Shown here: positions 42,666 through 53,447 of the stretch, piece by piece
Numbering within the stretch: position 1 is the first letter of the stretch
Layout of the letters: every line of letters starts with the position of its first letter
Origin: JAFAXD01 sp963816775
GTDB taxonomy: Bacteria; Pseudomonadota; Alphaproteobacteria; Rhizobiales; Xanthobacteraceae
Reading direction: 5' to 3'
DNA: 64,000 nucleotides
NCBI GenBank assembly: GCA_963816775.1
Contig: CAWFLX010000022.1
Location: 223,779 to 287,778 of the forward strand
Made by a program: the position numbers and the translations under genes
Notes under the pieces: model-generated
Told to the model about the DNA's origin: nothing
The model's database searches: none
The model's input: the letters and a program-made list of their open reading frames with translations, nothing else

Positions 42666-43318
42666 GCAGGGGCAGCCGTGTGCAGGCGTCGCGCGTGATC
42701 GACGAGGCGGGGCGCCGCCAGGTGGTAGAGGTGCTGCGCGCGACCTATCAGCGTGAAAAACGCTGGGTGACCGATCCGGAGCTGCAGGCGCCGCCGTCGG
42801 ATCTTGAGCGCGATGAGATTGCGTGGTTCATCGCCGACATTCGCGGGCGCCCCGCTGGCGTGCTGCGGGTGCACTACGCGCCGCCGCTCGCGCAATATGC
42901 GGCTTACGGCTTCAAGCTCATTGATCCGTCCGTGAACGTCGATGATTTCATCCGACGGCATCGGGTCGCTGAGATCGGACGGTTCGCAGTGCTGCCGCGC
43001 TACCGTCGCCAGTTCCTGTTGGCGGCTGCGCTGATGCGCGCCGCGACGGCCGAAACCGTGGCGCGCGGCTTCACGCATTTCGTGACCGACGTGTTCGAAG
43101 ACGATCCGCACAGCCCTTATGGATTCCATACGCGCGTGATCGGGTTTCATCCGGTCGCCACCCACGACATCGGCGAACTACAGAGCCGCAGCCGCCGCAT
43201 TACCTTGGTGCTCGACCTGCGCGCCGCCTACAAACGGCTCAAGGCCAGTGGCAATTGGGTGTTTCGCTACCTGACCGGCGAGTGGCCTGACGCACTGCAT
43301 CGCCGGCTCGCGGTGTGA
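42662..43318 (+). CDS. GNAT-fold N-acyltransferase, FeeM/LuxI-like
   Basis: 218 residues. The region RATYQREKRWVTDPELQ (about 27-43) and the block VAEIGRFAVLPRYRR (about 101-115) resemble the autoinducer-synthase/N-acyl amino acid synthase superfamily (EvxRlaV...yR). It continues with a long helix and an HTRVIGFHPVATH segment. It probably moves an acyl chain from acyl-ACP onto an amine. Coupled by ATGA to the PlsC-like gene. GNAT acetyltransferase of unknown specificity is the conservative call. Confidence 0.7.
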   Translation: MSRGSRVQASRVIDEAGRRQVVEVLRATYQREKRWVTDPELQAPPSDLERDEIAWFIADIRGRPAGVLRVHYAPPLAQYAAYGFKLIDPSVNVDDFIRRHRVAEIGRFAVLPRYRRQFLLAAALMRAATAETVARGFTHFVTDVFEDDPHSPYGFHTRVIGFHPVATHDIGELQSRSRRITLVLDLRAAYKRLKASGNWVFRYLTGEWPDALHRRLAV

Positions 43319-43383
43319 GCTGGGTACCCCGGCCATTTTACCCGGCCCTTCCCTCGCCCGAATGCTTCCCCCATATTCGGGCG

Positions 43384-46122
<2,739 letters not shown>

Positions 46123-46428
46123 CGGAGCACACCAAGATAGATGCCAGGGGGCGCCATAGATGCCATGGGCCTCCTTAGATGCCATGGACCTGCATAGATG
46201 CCCTCGCTCGCGAGGATGGCACGTGGCATGCCAACTTCATTCCGGGGCACGCGGGGCGGGTTTCGCCCTTAAGAACGTTAACTTTTTGAACTTGCGCCAG
46301 ATTTTTGACCCGATTTGGAGACATTTTCACGGCCTGAAGGACTAGACTAGGCCCGCCGATTCCCGTAGACCGCGCTTGACGAGGGTCGCGATCGCGTCCT
46401 CAAGCCAAGTGCGAACCGTGGTGAAACC
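46123..46428. other. 306-bp intergenic region downstream of uvrB
   Basis: No gene is supported. It contains four 19-bp tandem repeat units (46138-46213) and, nearer the following lipoprotein gene, an AT-richer stretch (46270-46330) that could hold its promoter, though no convincing -35/-10 pair stands out. No terminator hairpin with a T-run is visible after uvrB. Confidence 0.6.
46138..46213. repeat. Four tandem 19-bp repeats (TAGATGCC units)
   Basis: TAGATGCC begins at 46138, 46157, 46176 and 46195, exactly 19 bp apart; units 2 and 3 share TAGATGCCATGG. The remaining 7-11 bases of each unit vary. The array starts 15 bp after the uvrB stop. It has no CRISPR-like spacer structure and no coding frame. 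Confidence 0.8.
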
Positions 46429-46917
46429 ATGCGTAAGGACATCACCGCCGGCTGCCGTTGGGTATTGATTGTGGGTGCCACCACGATCCTGTCCGCCTGC
46501 TATCAGACGACCGGCGACCTTGGCTCGCCGCTGTCGACCGCATCGCTCGAATCGCAGGGCTCGGCGTCGCGGCTTGCGCCGCAGGCCGGTCGCGGTACGC
46601 GTGCGCCGACCATCCCCGAGGCGGCACCGCCGCCCGAATATATGACGCTGGAGAAGGCCAAGGGCGATTGCTGGATGCAGGCCGAGAGCGACAAGAAAGT
46701 GCCGAAAGCGGTCGAGGCGCGCGGCAAATGGGTCGAGAAATGCGCCGCCGCCAAGATGCGGGAACAGGCCACGCAGTGGGCGAGTCCAAGTCCGCAACCG
46801 TCGAGCCCGGCACCGCAAGCGACGAGCTTTCCGAGCATGCCGTCGTTCCTGTCTCAGCCTACGCCCGCTGCAGCGCCGCCCTCCGGGCCTGGCGACGTAA
46901 CGCAAAACGGCTTGTAA
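46429..46917 (+). CDS. Small lipoprotein with CWM...DKK...C motif, paralogue 1
   Basis: 162 residues. Signal peptide with lipobox LSAC (Cys24). A Ser/Pro-rich linker precedes a short conserved helix-like motif CWMQAESDKKVPKAVEARGK followed by WVEKCAAAKM; the two cysteines may form a disulfide. A long Pro/Ser/Gln-rich tail follows. Function unknown. The next gene encodes a second protein with the same motif, so the pair arose by tandem duplication. Outer-membrane or periplasmic location is expected. Confidence 0.75.
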   Translation: MRKDITAGCRWVLIVGATTILSACYQTTGDLGSPLSTASLESQGSASRLAPQAGRGTRAPTIPEAAPPPEYMTLEKAKGDCWMQAESDKKVPKAVEARGKWVEKCAAAKMREQATQWASPSPQPSSPAPQATSFPSMPSFLSQPTPAAAPPSGPGDVTQNGL

Positions 46918-46958
46918 CCGTCCGTCCTTTCACGCGAGCAACGGAGCTGGCCGCAACC

Positions 46959-47291
46959 ATGATGGTGCGCGCGCAAACGACGGCGTGGTGCCGTGTTATT
47001 TTCATCGCCACCGGGTCGCTCGGGCTCGCCGGCTGTTTCGAAGCAAGCGGCACCGGCCAGCCCGCGGCGCCACCGGCGACCATGGGCGCCCCGCCGCCCG
47101 GCGGCCCCAACGCCGCCGACGTGGTCGCCCCGCAATCCGCCAGCGCTCAAGTATCAGGGCCGATGACCGCCACCAGGGCGCGCGAGATTTGCTGGATGAG
47201 CGTCGAGAACGATAAGAAGACGCCGAGCGATCTCGATAAGCGCGCCAAGCTGGTCGATCAGTGCGTCAGTGCGAAGATGAGCGGACGGTAA
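46959..47291 (+). CDS. Small lipoprotein with CWM...DKK...C motif, paralogue 2
   Basis: 110 residues. Lipobox LAGC (Cys26), a Pro/Ala/Gly-rich linker (about 30-65), then ICWMSVENDKKTPSDLDKRA and KLVDQCVSAKM at the C-terminus, aligning residue for residue with the motif of the upstream lipoprotein. Here the motif is at the very end, without a tail. ATG 46959 is followed by a second ATG; 41 bp separate the two genes, so they are probably one transcript. Confidence 0.75.
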   Translation: MMVRAQTTAWCRVIFIATGSLGLAGCFEASGTGQPAAPPATMGAPPPGGPNAADVVAPQSASAQVSGPMTATRAREICWMSVENDKKTPSDLDKRAKLVDQCVSAKMSGR

Positions 47292-47362
47292 GGTAACCCG
47301 GCCGCGCTTTTAAGTTGCCTGGTAGTATCGGTAGCTCTTTCTTTGTTGATCGGGAGGAGTTC

Positions 47363-48406
47363 ATGTTTGGCGCTCGCCCGCTATCTTTCACGCTCATCCT
47401 TGTTGCCTTCAGCTCAGCCCTCGCCCTCGAGTCCGGAACGCGCCAGCTGCCCGCGCGCGACATCCCGGTGCCTACCACCGCCAGTCCGGCCGCGCAGGTG
47501 CTGATCGGCGCGCCGCTGTCGCCGATCTGGAACGCGCACCCGAAATCGGCCGAGGAGTGGAAGGCGCTGATAGCCGAGCGCGCGAGCGTGGCCAACAAGA
47601 TCATTCCTGTGCTGCGCCAGCGCTTCGGGGTGACATCAGAGCCGACGGTGATCGGCGGCGTGAAGGCATTCGTTCTCACACCCGACAGCATTCCGGAGGC
47701 CAACCGCAATCGTGTGCTGGTTCACGTGCATGGCGGTGGTTACGTATTGAGTCCCGGCGAGGCCGGCACCGGCGAAGGCGTCATGATGGCCGGCACGGCG
47801 CGCATGAAGGTGATCTCGATCGACTACCGTATGCCACCGGATTTTCCCTACCCGGCGGCGATGGACGATGCGATGGCGGTCTGGAAAGAGGTGGTGAAGG
47901 CCAACGATCCGAAGAAGACCGCGATCTTCGGGACCTCGACCGGCGGCGGCATGACCTTGGCCATGGTGCTGCGCGCTATCAAAGAGGGCCTGCCGTTGCC
48001 GGCCGCGATCGCACCCGGCACGCCATGGTCCGACATAACCGAGACCGGGGACACCTATTTTGCAAACGAAATGCTGGACAACGTGTTGGTCAGCTACCGC
48101 GGCTGGCTCGGCGACGCCGCGAAGCTCTATGCCAACGGCACCGATCTGAAGGATCCAATGCTGTCGCCGATCTACGGCGATTTCCACGGCTTCCCGCCCG
48201 CGATCCTGACCACCGGAACGCGCGACCTGTTCTTGAGCAACACCGTGCGCACCCATCGCAAGCTGCGAGACGCCGGAATCGAGGCGCAGCTCATTGTGTT
48301 CGAAGGCCTGTCGCATGCACAGTACCTGTTCGATCCCGCCATGCCCGAGAGCAAGGACCACTTCACGGAACTCACCGCATTCTTCGACCGGCATCTTGAG
48401 AAATAG
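47363..48406 (+). CDS. Alpha/beta-hydrolase esterase (HSL-type), exported
   Basis: 347 residues with a signal peptide (SFTLILVAFSSALA). The hormone-sensitive-lipase-like oxyanion motif HGGGY is at 123-127, the nucleophile S192 in GTSTG, the acid D288 in TGTRDLF, and H318 in GLSHAQY. It hydrolyses short-chain or bulky esters in the periplasm. GGGAGGAG precedes ATG 47363. No operon partner is evident. Confidence 0.9.
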   Translation: MFGARPLSFTLILVAFSSALALESGTRQLPARDIPVPTTASPAAQVLIGAPLSPIWNAHPKSAEEWKALIAERASVANKIIPVLRQRFGVTSEPTVIGGVKAFVLTPDSIPEANRNRVLVHVHGGGYVLSPGEAGTGEGVMMAGTARMKVISIDYRMPPDFPYPAAMDDAMAVWKEVVKANDPKKTAIFGTSTGGGMTLAMVLRAIKEGLPLPAAIAPGTPWSDITETGDTYFANEMLDNVLVSYRGWLGDAAKLYANGTDLKDPMLSPIYGDFHGFPPAILTTGTRDLFLSNTVRTHRKLRDAGIEAQLIVFEGLSHAQYLFDPAMPESKDHFTELTAFFDRHLEK

Positions 48407-48543
48407 TTAGGCGTTACAATCTCATTCGCCGCGCGCCGAATACCACGACGCCGGTTTGCGGCACCGAAGGGCTGGCATTAACCCGTTGGTATGGCGTAGA
48501 TTTCGTCGGCAACCCACGTTCAGGTTTAGGCTAGGATGCGAAC

Positions 48544-49326
48544 ATGACCCGTTTCGCGCTCCCGCTCTTCGCAGCGTTGTTTGGTTGCGCTCTCGTTCCG
48601 AGCGCGCTCGCGCAGACCCTGCAGGATCGTTTCCCGGGGGCGGACGAAATGAAGCCGGGTCCGCCGCCGGTTTCAGACCAGGCGCCGGCCAAGCCCGCCA
48701 AACCCGCGCGGCCCGCGAAAGCCGCCGCCAAGCCGGCAGCAGCGGCGGGCGATCAGGACAAGCCCGTGCGCGCGGCGGCCACCGCGCCGACGGGCCAGAC
48801 CGTCGCGTGCAGCGGCAGCTTCGCAAAGGATTCGAGCCACGAGAAGCTGGCAACGGCGTTCGGGGCCAAGAACGTTGCGTGGGATGACGTGGAGGGGCCG
48901 GGAGGCGCCAAGCTCAAAGCCAGCGTGCTGTTCCCGAGCGATCCCAGGCGCCGTCTCGAGGTCGTGTGGACAAAGCCCGAGACGCGTACCGACATGCAGG
49001 TCATCGCGATCAACGGCCAATCCACCTGGGCCGCGCCCAAGGGACTCAAACTCGGGATGACGCTCGCCGCGGTCGAAAAGCTCAACGGCAAGCCGTTTCG
49101 GCTGACCGGTTTTGAGAAGGACACCGGCGGCACGGTGCAGAGCTGGGACGCCGGCGCACTGGCCGAATTGCCGGGGGGCTGCAAAGTGTCGTTGCGCTTC
49201 GAGCCCGATCCGAAAATTTCACCGGAGGTTCGCAAGGACGTCGCGGTGTCGAGGGAGTTCGAATCAAACGATACCGCCATGAAGAAGACGGTGCCCAAGG
49301 TGGTCGAGATCCTGATCGGGTATTAG
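48544..49326 (+). CDS. Secreted protein of unknown function with Ala/Lys/Pro linker
   Basis: 260 residues. A signal peptide (LFAALFGCALVPSALAQ) is followed by an Ala/Lys/Pro-rich spacer (about 45-80) and a globular domain (about 85-260). That domain includes CSGSFAKDSSHEKLATAFGA, PSDPRRRLEVVW and LKLGMTLAAVEKLNGKPFRL, a segment resembling the substrate-recognition helix of small periplasmic lipocalin- or SmpA-like proteins. No catalytic motif is seen and the family is not recognised. It converges with the Bug array, 6 bp from its last gene. Confidence 0.75.
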   Translation: MTRFALPLFAALFGCALVPSALAQTLQDRFPGADEMKPGPPPVSDQAPAKPAKPARPAKAAAKPAAAAGDQDKPVRAAATAPTGQTVACSGSFAKDSSHEKLATAFGAKNVAWDDVEGPGGAKLKASVLFPSDPRRRLEVVWTKPETRTDMQVIAINGQSTWAAPKGLKLGMTLAAVEKLNGKPFRLTGFEKDTGGTVQSWDAGALAELPGGCKVSLRFEPDPKISPEVRKDVAVSREFESNDTAMKKTVPKVVEILIGY

Positions 49327-49332
49327 CGTTGC

Positions 49333-50316
49333 CTACCCCTGCGGTTCGATCTTGGCGATCCGCACGTACTCGGCCCAGTTCTTGATGTCCTCGAGCAACC
49401 GCGCCTGCGCATCTTGCGGAGTCGCGATCCAGGGATCGCTGCCGTAGGTGTTGTGGAACTTCTTGGTCTCTGGCAACGCCTGCACCTGATTGAACGATGT
49501 GTTGATCGCGTCGACGATCGCGCGCGGCGTCGCCGCCGGCACAAACGCGCCCCACCAGCCGAGCAGATCCATTGACACGCCCTGCTCCGCAAAGGTCGGA
49601 AGGTCCGGAAAACCTTCCATGCGACGGCCGGCACTGATCGCGAGGATACGCAGGCGCCCTTCGCGCTGCTGCGCGAGCGCGTAGACCGGGTCGAGCACCG
49701 CGTAGTCGACAGCGCCGCTCTGCACGTCGTTGGCGCTGTCGAAGCCTGTCTTGTAGCTGACCTGGACCGCGGTGACGCCGGTTGCCTGCTTGTAGAGTTC
49801 TCCTACAGCCTGCGCGACCGGATTGGTCGACGCATACGTCGCCTTGTCGCCTTTGGGTTTGAGATAGGCGGTCAGTTCTCCGAGCGACTGCCAGGGTGCA
49901 CTGGCGCGTACTGCCAGCATGGTGGCGAGCCGATTAATCGCAGCCACCGCCTGCAGCTCCTTGGCGACGTCGACCGGTGGTTTCTTGAACAGGTACATGT
50001 TGGCGGCGAGCACACCGCCGCCGGTGAGGTAAAGCGTGTGGCCGTCGGGCTTGGCACGCGCCTCGTATTCGGTCGCGATGTTGCCGGCTGCGCCGACCTT
50101 GTTGTCAACGATGACGGTCCTTCCCAGGATCGGGCGCAGCTTTTCGGCGTAATACCGCACGATGATGTCGGCGCCGCTGCCGGCCGGATAACCGCAGATC
50201 AGGCGGACATCCTGGGTGGGGTAATTCTGCGCGGACGCCGGGGTCAGCGCCAAGAGTGCGATGACGTGCGCAATCCCGCCCATGATGGCGTTGAGGTAAC
50301 TGCGCGCTCCCAACAT
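49333..50316 (-). CDS. Bug/TctC substrate-binding protein, array member 1 (last gene, subgroup C)
   Basis: 327 residues; signal peptide ends at LTPASAQ. First loop is CGYPAGSGADIIVRYYAEK; KPDGHT instead of KPDGYT, with TNPV and NDVQSG, groups it with members 3 and 6. The domain-2 pocket strand reads VDYAVLDPV. The 3' end encodes AKIEPQG and is identical over 29 nt to that of member 2. It lies 8 bp after member 2, so it is co-translated. An in-frame ATG at 50283 would shorten the signal peptide. Distal end of the operon. Confidence 0.93.
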   Translation of the reverse strand: MLGARSYLNAIMGGIAHVIALLALTPASAQNYPTQDVRLICGYPAGSGADIIVRYYAEKLRPILGRTVIVDNKVGAAGNIATEYEARAKPDGHTLYLTGGGVLAANMYLFKKPPVDVAKELQAVAAINRLATMLAVRASAPWQSLGELTAYLKPKGDKATYASTNPVAQAVGELYKQATGVTAVQVSYKTGFDSANDVQSGAVDYAVLDPVYALAQQREGRLRILAISAGRRMEGFPDLPTFAEQGVSMDLLGWWGAFVPAATPRAIVDAINTSFNQVQALPETKKFHNTYGSDPWIATPQDAQARLLEDIKNWAEYVRIAKIEPQG

Positions 50317-50324
50317 GACACGCC

Positions 50325-51308
50325 TCAGCCTTGCGGTTCGATCTTGGCGATCCGCACGTAGTCGCCCCAGGCCGCCTCTTCCTTGATGAACAGCGCCTGG
50401 GCCGCGTCGGGTGTCGAGACAAACGGATCGCCGCCGAACTTGTTGAGAAACTCGCGGGTGTCCTCCATCGCGAGGATCTGGCTGAACCACGCGTTGATCC
50501 GATCGATGGCCGACCGCGGCGTGGCGCTCGGCAACATCACCGCCCACCACGAGGTCAGATCCATGCCGGGCACACCGGATTCCGCCATGGTCGGGATGTC
50601 GGGAATGGCGGACAGTCGCTGGCCGGAGCTGTGCGCCAGGATGCGCAATCGGCCTTCGCGTTGCTGCGCGAGCGAAAACACCGGATCATGCATGCCGTAG
50701 TCCACGCGGCCGCTCGCCATATCGTTGAGCGCGCCCGAGGAGTCCTTGTAGCGCACCTCGACCGCCTCGACCCCGGTGATGGATTTGTACATCTCGCCCA
50801 TGATGATGCCCGAGGTGGCTGCGGTCGCGTAGGTCGCGGCCTTGCCCTTCTGCTTCATGGCGGCCGTGAGCGCGGGCACGTTCGTGTAGGGCGTTTTCGC
50901 ATCGACCGTGAGCATAAACGCCTGTCGGTTGATAGTGGCGGCGAGCTGAAATGCCTTGAGCACGTTGACGGGAGGGACCTTGAACAGGTGCATTTGCGCG
51001 GCGGTAGCGCTGCCCGCGCTCAGGTACATGGTGTAGCCGTCTGGCTTCGCCTGTGCGGTGTATTGCACCGCGATGGCGCCGCTTGCGCCCGACTTGTTTT
51101 CGACAATGACGGTGCGGCCGGTGAGCGCACGCACCTTTTCGGCAAAGAAGCGCGTCAGCACGTCGGCGCCGCTGCCGGGCGGAAAACTGGTGATGAAATG
51201 CAGGTCCTGGCTCGGATAGTCATCGGCGCGAGAAGGCGCTGATATCAATGCAGCCGTCGCAAACAGGACAGCGAACGCGATGCGGCGCAGGCGCCGATCC
51301 GTTTCCAT
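50325..51308 (-). CDS. Bug/TctC substrate-binding protein, array member 2 (subgroup A)
   Basis: 327 residues; signal peptide through APSRA. First loop TSFPPGSGADVLTRFFAEK; pocket strand VDYGMHDPVFSLA and late loop GMDLTSWWAVM. These features, plus VEVRYKD, are shared with member 9 only, so the two are likely paralogues with a related ligand. The 136-bp gap before it, the largest in the array, holds a CGGCCGGCCG inverted repeat and a GGAGGA ribosome-binding site, so an internal promoter or processing site is possible. Confidence 0.93.
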   Translation of the reverse strand: METDRRLRRIAFAVLFATAALISAPSRADDYPSQDLHFITSFPPGSGADVLTRFFAEKVRALTGRTVIVENKSGASGAIAVQYTAQAKPDGYTMYLSAGSATAAQMHLFKVPPVNVLKAFQLAATINRQAFMLTVDAKTPYTNVPALTAAMKQKGKAATYATAATSGIIMGEMYKSITGVEAVEVRYKDSSGALNDMASGRVDYGMHDPVFSLAQQREGRLRILAHSSGQRLSAIPDIPTMAESGVPGMDLTSWWAVMLPSATPRSAIDRINAWFSQILAMEDTREFLNKFGGDPFVSTPDAAQALFIKEEAAWGDYVRIAKIEPQG

Positions 51309-51367
51309 GGCTTCCTCCGGGTTGGCGTATTTTCTGCGATTGTCGGTCGGGCATGTTCAGAATGCAA

Positions 51368-51429
51368 CGGCCGGCCGAACAAAACCGGCGGCAGCGTCGT
51401 TACATTGCGTTTCTTCTCCGGCCGGCCGG
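51368..51429. repeat. GC-rich inverted repeat in the gap between array members 3 and 2
   Basis: Two copies of the self-complementary sequence CGGCCGGCCG (51368-51377 and within 51418-51429) can pair with each other across about 40 nt or form separate hairpins. No T-run follows on the transcribed strand. It may slow RNA decay or polymerase within the long operon. Confidence 0.45.
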
Positions 51430-51444
51430 GAGAGATGAGCGCCG

Positions 51445-52410
51445 TCACCCCTGCGGCTCGATATGGGCGGTGCGCACATATTCGCCCCAGGCTTCGATGT
51501 CGCGCAGAAGCCGCGCCTGGCCCTCATCCGGCGTCGTGATCCACGGATCGCCGCCGATGCTATTGAGAAACGTCTTGGCCTCGTCGGTGGCGTCGAGGTT
51601 GTTGAACCACACATTGAGCTGATCGACGACCTGGCGCGGCGTTCCCATCGGCACCATCGCGGCGAACCAGCCGAGCAGATCCATCGGAACGCCGGATTCG
51701 GCCATCGTCGGCAGCTCCGGATTGGCCTTGGTGCGCTCGCCGGTGCTCACCGCCAGAATCCGCATGCGCCCTTCCCGCGCCTGCGTGGTGGCAAATACCG
51801 GATCGAACAGCGCGTAATCGAGAGCGCCGCTCTGCATGTCGTTGACGGTGTCGAACGCGGTACGATACGGCACCTCGACCGCCTGCAGGCCGGCGCGCGT
51901 CTTGTAGATCGCACCCATCACCTTGGCGGGCGGGTTGGTGGTGGCATAGTTCGCCTTGTCCTTCTTGCCCTTGAGATAGGCGGTGAGCTCGGCGACGCTT
52001 TTCCACGGCCGACTGGCGTCTACGACCAGCATATAGGGCTGCTTGTTGAGCGGAGCCGCGATCTGGATCGCCTTACCGACGTCGACCGGTGGATTTTTGA
52101 ACAAGTGCATATTGGCGGCGATCGAGCTCGCGCCCTGGATGTAGACCGTATGGCCGTCGGGCTTTGCCCGTGCGACGTATTCGGTCGCAATGTTGCTGAC
52201 CGCGCCCGGCTTGTTCTCCACAATGATGGTACGGCCGACAATCGGCCGCAGCTTCTCGGCATAGAAGCGTACAAAAATGTCGGCACCGCTTCCGGCAGGA
52301 TAAGCGCAGACGAAACGGAGATCCTGCGAAGGGTAGGTTTGTGCACACGCACAGGAGGCTGAAAGTACGAAGGCCGCCGCAACACTCGCGATTGTGCGCG
52401 TTCGTTTCAC
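51445..52410 (-). CDS. Bug/TctC substrate-binding protein, array member 3 (subgroup C)
   Basis: 321 residues from a GTG start at 52410, chosen because GGGAGGAC lies 5 bp upstream and a signal peptide (SVAAAFVLSASCACAQ) follows at once; a TTG at 52437 is the alternative. First loop CAYPAGSGADIFVRFYAEK, then KPDGHT, TNPPAKVMGAIYK and NDMQSG place it with members 1 and 6. The pocket strand reads LDYALFDPVFATTQ, matching member 6 closely. Confidence 0.92.
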   Translation of the reverse strand: MKRTRTIASVAAAFVLSASCACAQTYPSQDLRFVCAYPAGSGADIFVRFYAEKLRPIVGRTIIVENKPGAVSNIATEYVARAKPDGHTVYIQGASSIAANMHLFKNPPVDVGKAIQIAAPLNKQPYMLVVDASRPWKSVAELTAYLKGKKDKANYATTNPPAKVMGAIYKTRAGLQAVEVPYRTAFDTVNDMQSGALDYALFDPVFATTQAREGRMRILAVSTGERTKANPELPTMAESGVPMDLLGWFAAMVPMGTPRQVVDQLNVWFNNLDATDEAKTFLNSIGGDPWITTPDEGQARLLRDIEAWGEYVRTAHIEPQG

Positions 52411-52459
52411 GTCGTCCTCCCAGCGGTCGTTATTCAATCACGCGTGCAGTGAGAGGTAG

Positions 52460-53437
52460 CTACCCCTGCGGCTCGAGCTTGCCGATGCGCATGTATTCGG
52501 CCCAGGCTTTTTCGTCCGCGCGCAGTTTCTCTTGCGCTGCTTCAGGCGTCGCAATGAATGGATCGCTGGCGAAGCCATTAAGGAATTTTTTTGTCTCTTC
52601 GGTCCCGGTTACCTGATCGAACCATTTGTTGAGTTGCGCAATGATCGGCTTCGGGGTTTCGGCCGGCACCATCGCGGCCCACCAGAGGCTCATGCTGGCG
52701 CCGGGAATGCCTGCCTCGACCATGGTCGGGAGATCGGGCGCGGCGCCAAGCCGTTGTGCGCTTGACACCGCCAGTATCCGCAGCTTGCCTTGCCGATGCT
52801 GCGCGGTGGCAAACACCGGCTCCATCACCGCATAGTCGACGGTTCCCCCCAGCATATCGTTCATCACGTCGGCGGACTGCTTGTAGTTGACTTCGACAGA
52901 AGCGAGCCCGGCGGCGGCCTTGTAGATTGCTCCCAAGACGACGCTGGCGGGGGCGCCGCTTCCATAGGTCGCGCGGTCCCCCTTTTGTTTCATCGCTGCG
53001 GTCAGCTCGGCAACCGTTTTCCAGGGTTTGGCGGCGTCCACCACCAGCATGAAAGCCTGCTGGTTGATGGTCGCGAAGATCTGGAACGCGTCAACGGTTG
53101 GAACAGGCGGCTTTTTGTAGACGTGCATGTTGGAAGCGAGCCCGGATCCGCCGTGCACCAAGATGGTGTAGCCGTCCGGCTTTGATTTCGCGACGTATTC
53201 GATGGCGATGTTGGCGCCGGCACCAGGCCGGTTCTCCACCAGGATAGTGCGGCCGACGATTGGACGCAGCTTTTCCGCGTAATAACGCACGATCGTATCG
53301 GCACCGGTGCCGGCCGGGAACCCACAGATGAAATGCAGTTCCTTGTTCGGATAGTCCTGGGCATTTGCTGCGCCCGACAGCAGCGTCACGGCTGGCAACG
53401 CCAGCCGGGCAAGCCGTGCTAATGTCGCAAAAGTCAT
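52460..53437 (-). CDS. Bug/TctC substrate-binding protein, array member 4 (subgroup E)
   Basis: 325 residues; signal peptide through SGAANAQ; GAGGGAAG precedes ATG 53437. The first loop is unusual, CGFPAGTGADTIVRYYAEK (T for S). AIYKAAAGL, VEVNYKQSAD, NDMLGGTVDY and LGAAPDL link it to member 7. In the pocket strand the otherwise conserved DP is EP (VDYAVMEPVF), the only Glu at this place in the array, which may alter the ligand. It starts 10 bp after member 5. Confidence 0.93.
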   Translation of the reverse strand: MTFATLARLARLALPAVTLLSGAANAQDYPNKELHFICGFPAGTGADTIVRYYAEKLRPIVGRTILVENRPGAGANIAIEYVAKSKPDGYTILVHGGSGLASNMHVYKKPPVPTVDAFQIFATINQQAFMLVVDAAKPWKTVAELTAAMKQKGDRATYGSGAPASVVLGAIYKAAAGLASVEVNYKQSADVMNDMLGGTVDYAVMEPVFATAQHRQGKLRILAVSSAQRLGAAPDLPTMVEAGIPGASMSLWWAAMVPAETPKPIIAQLNKWFDQVTGTEETKKFLNGFASDPFIATPEAAQEKLRADEKAWAEYMRIGKLEPQG

Positions 53438-53447
53438 CGATCTTCCC

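Noticed and set aside
46138..46213. CRISPR array
   Set aside because: Repeat period is only 19 bp with an 8-bp conserved part, no separate spacers and no cas genes in the window.
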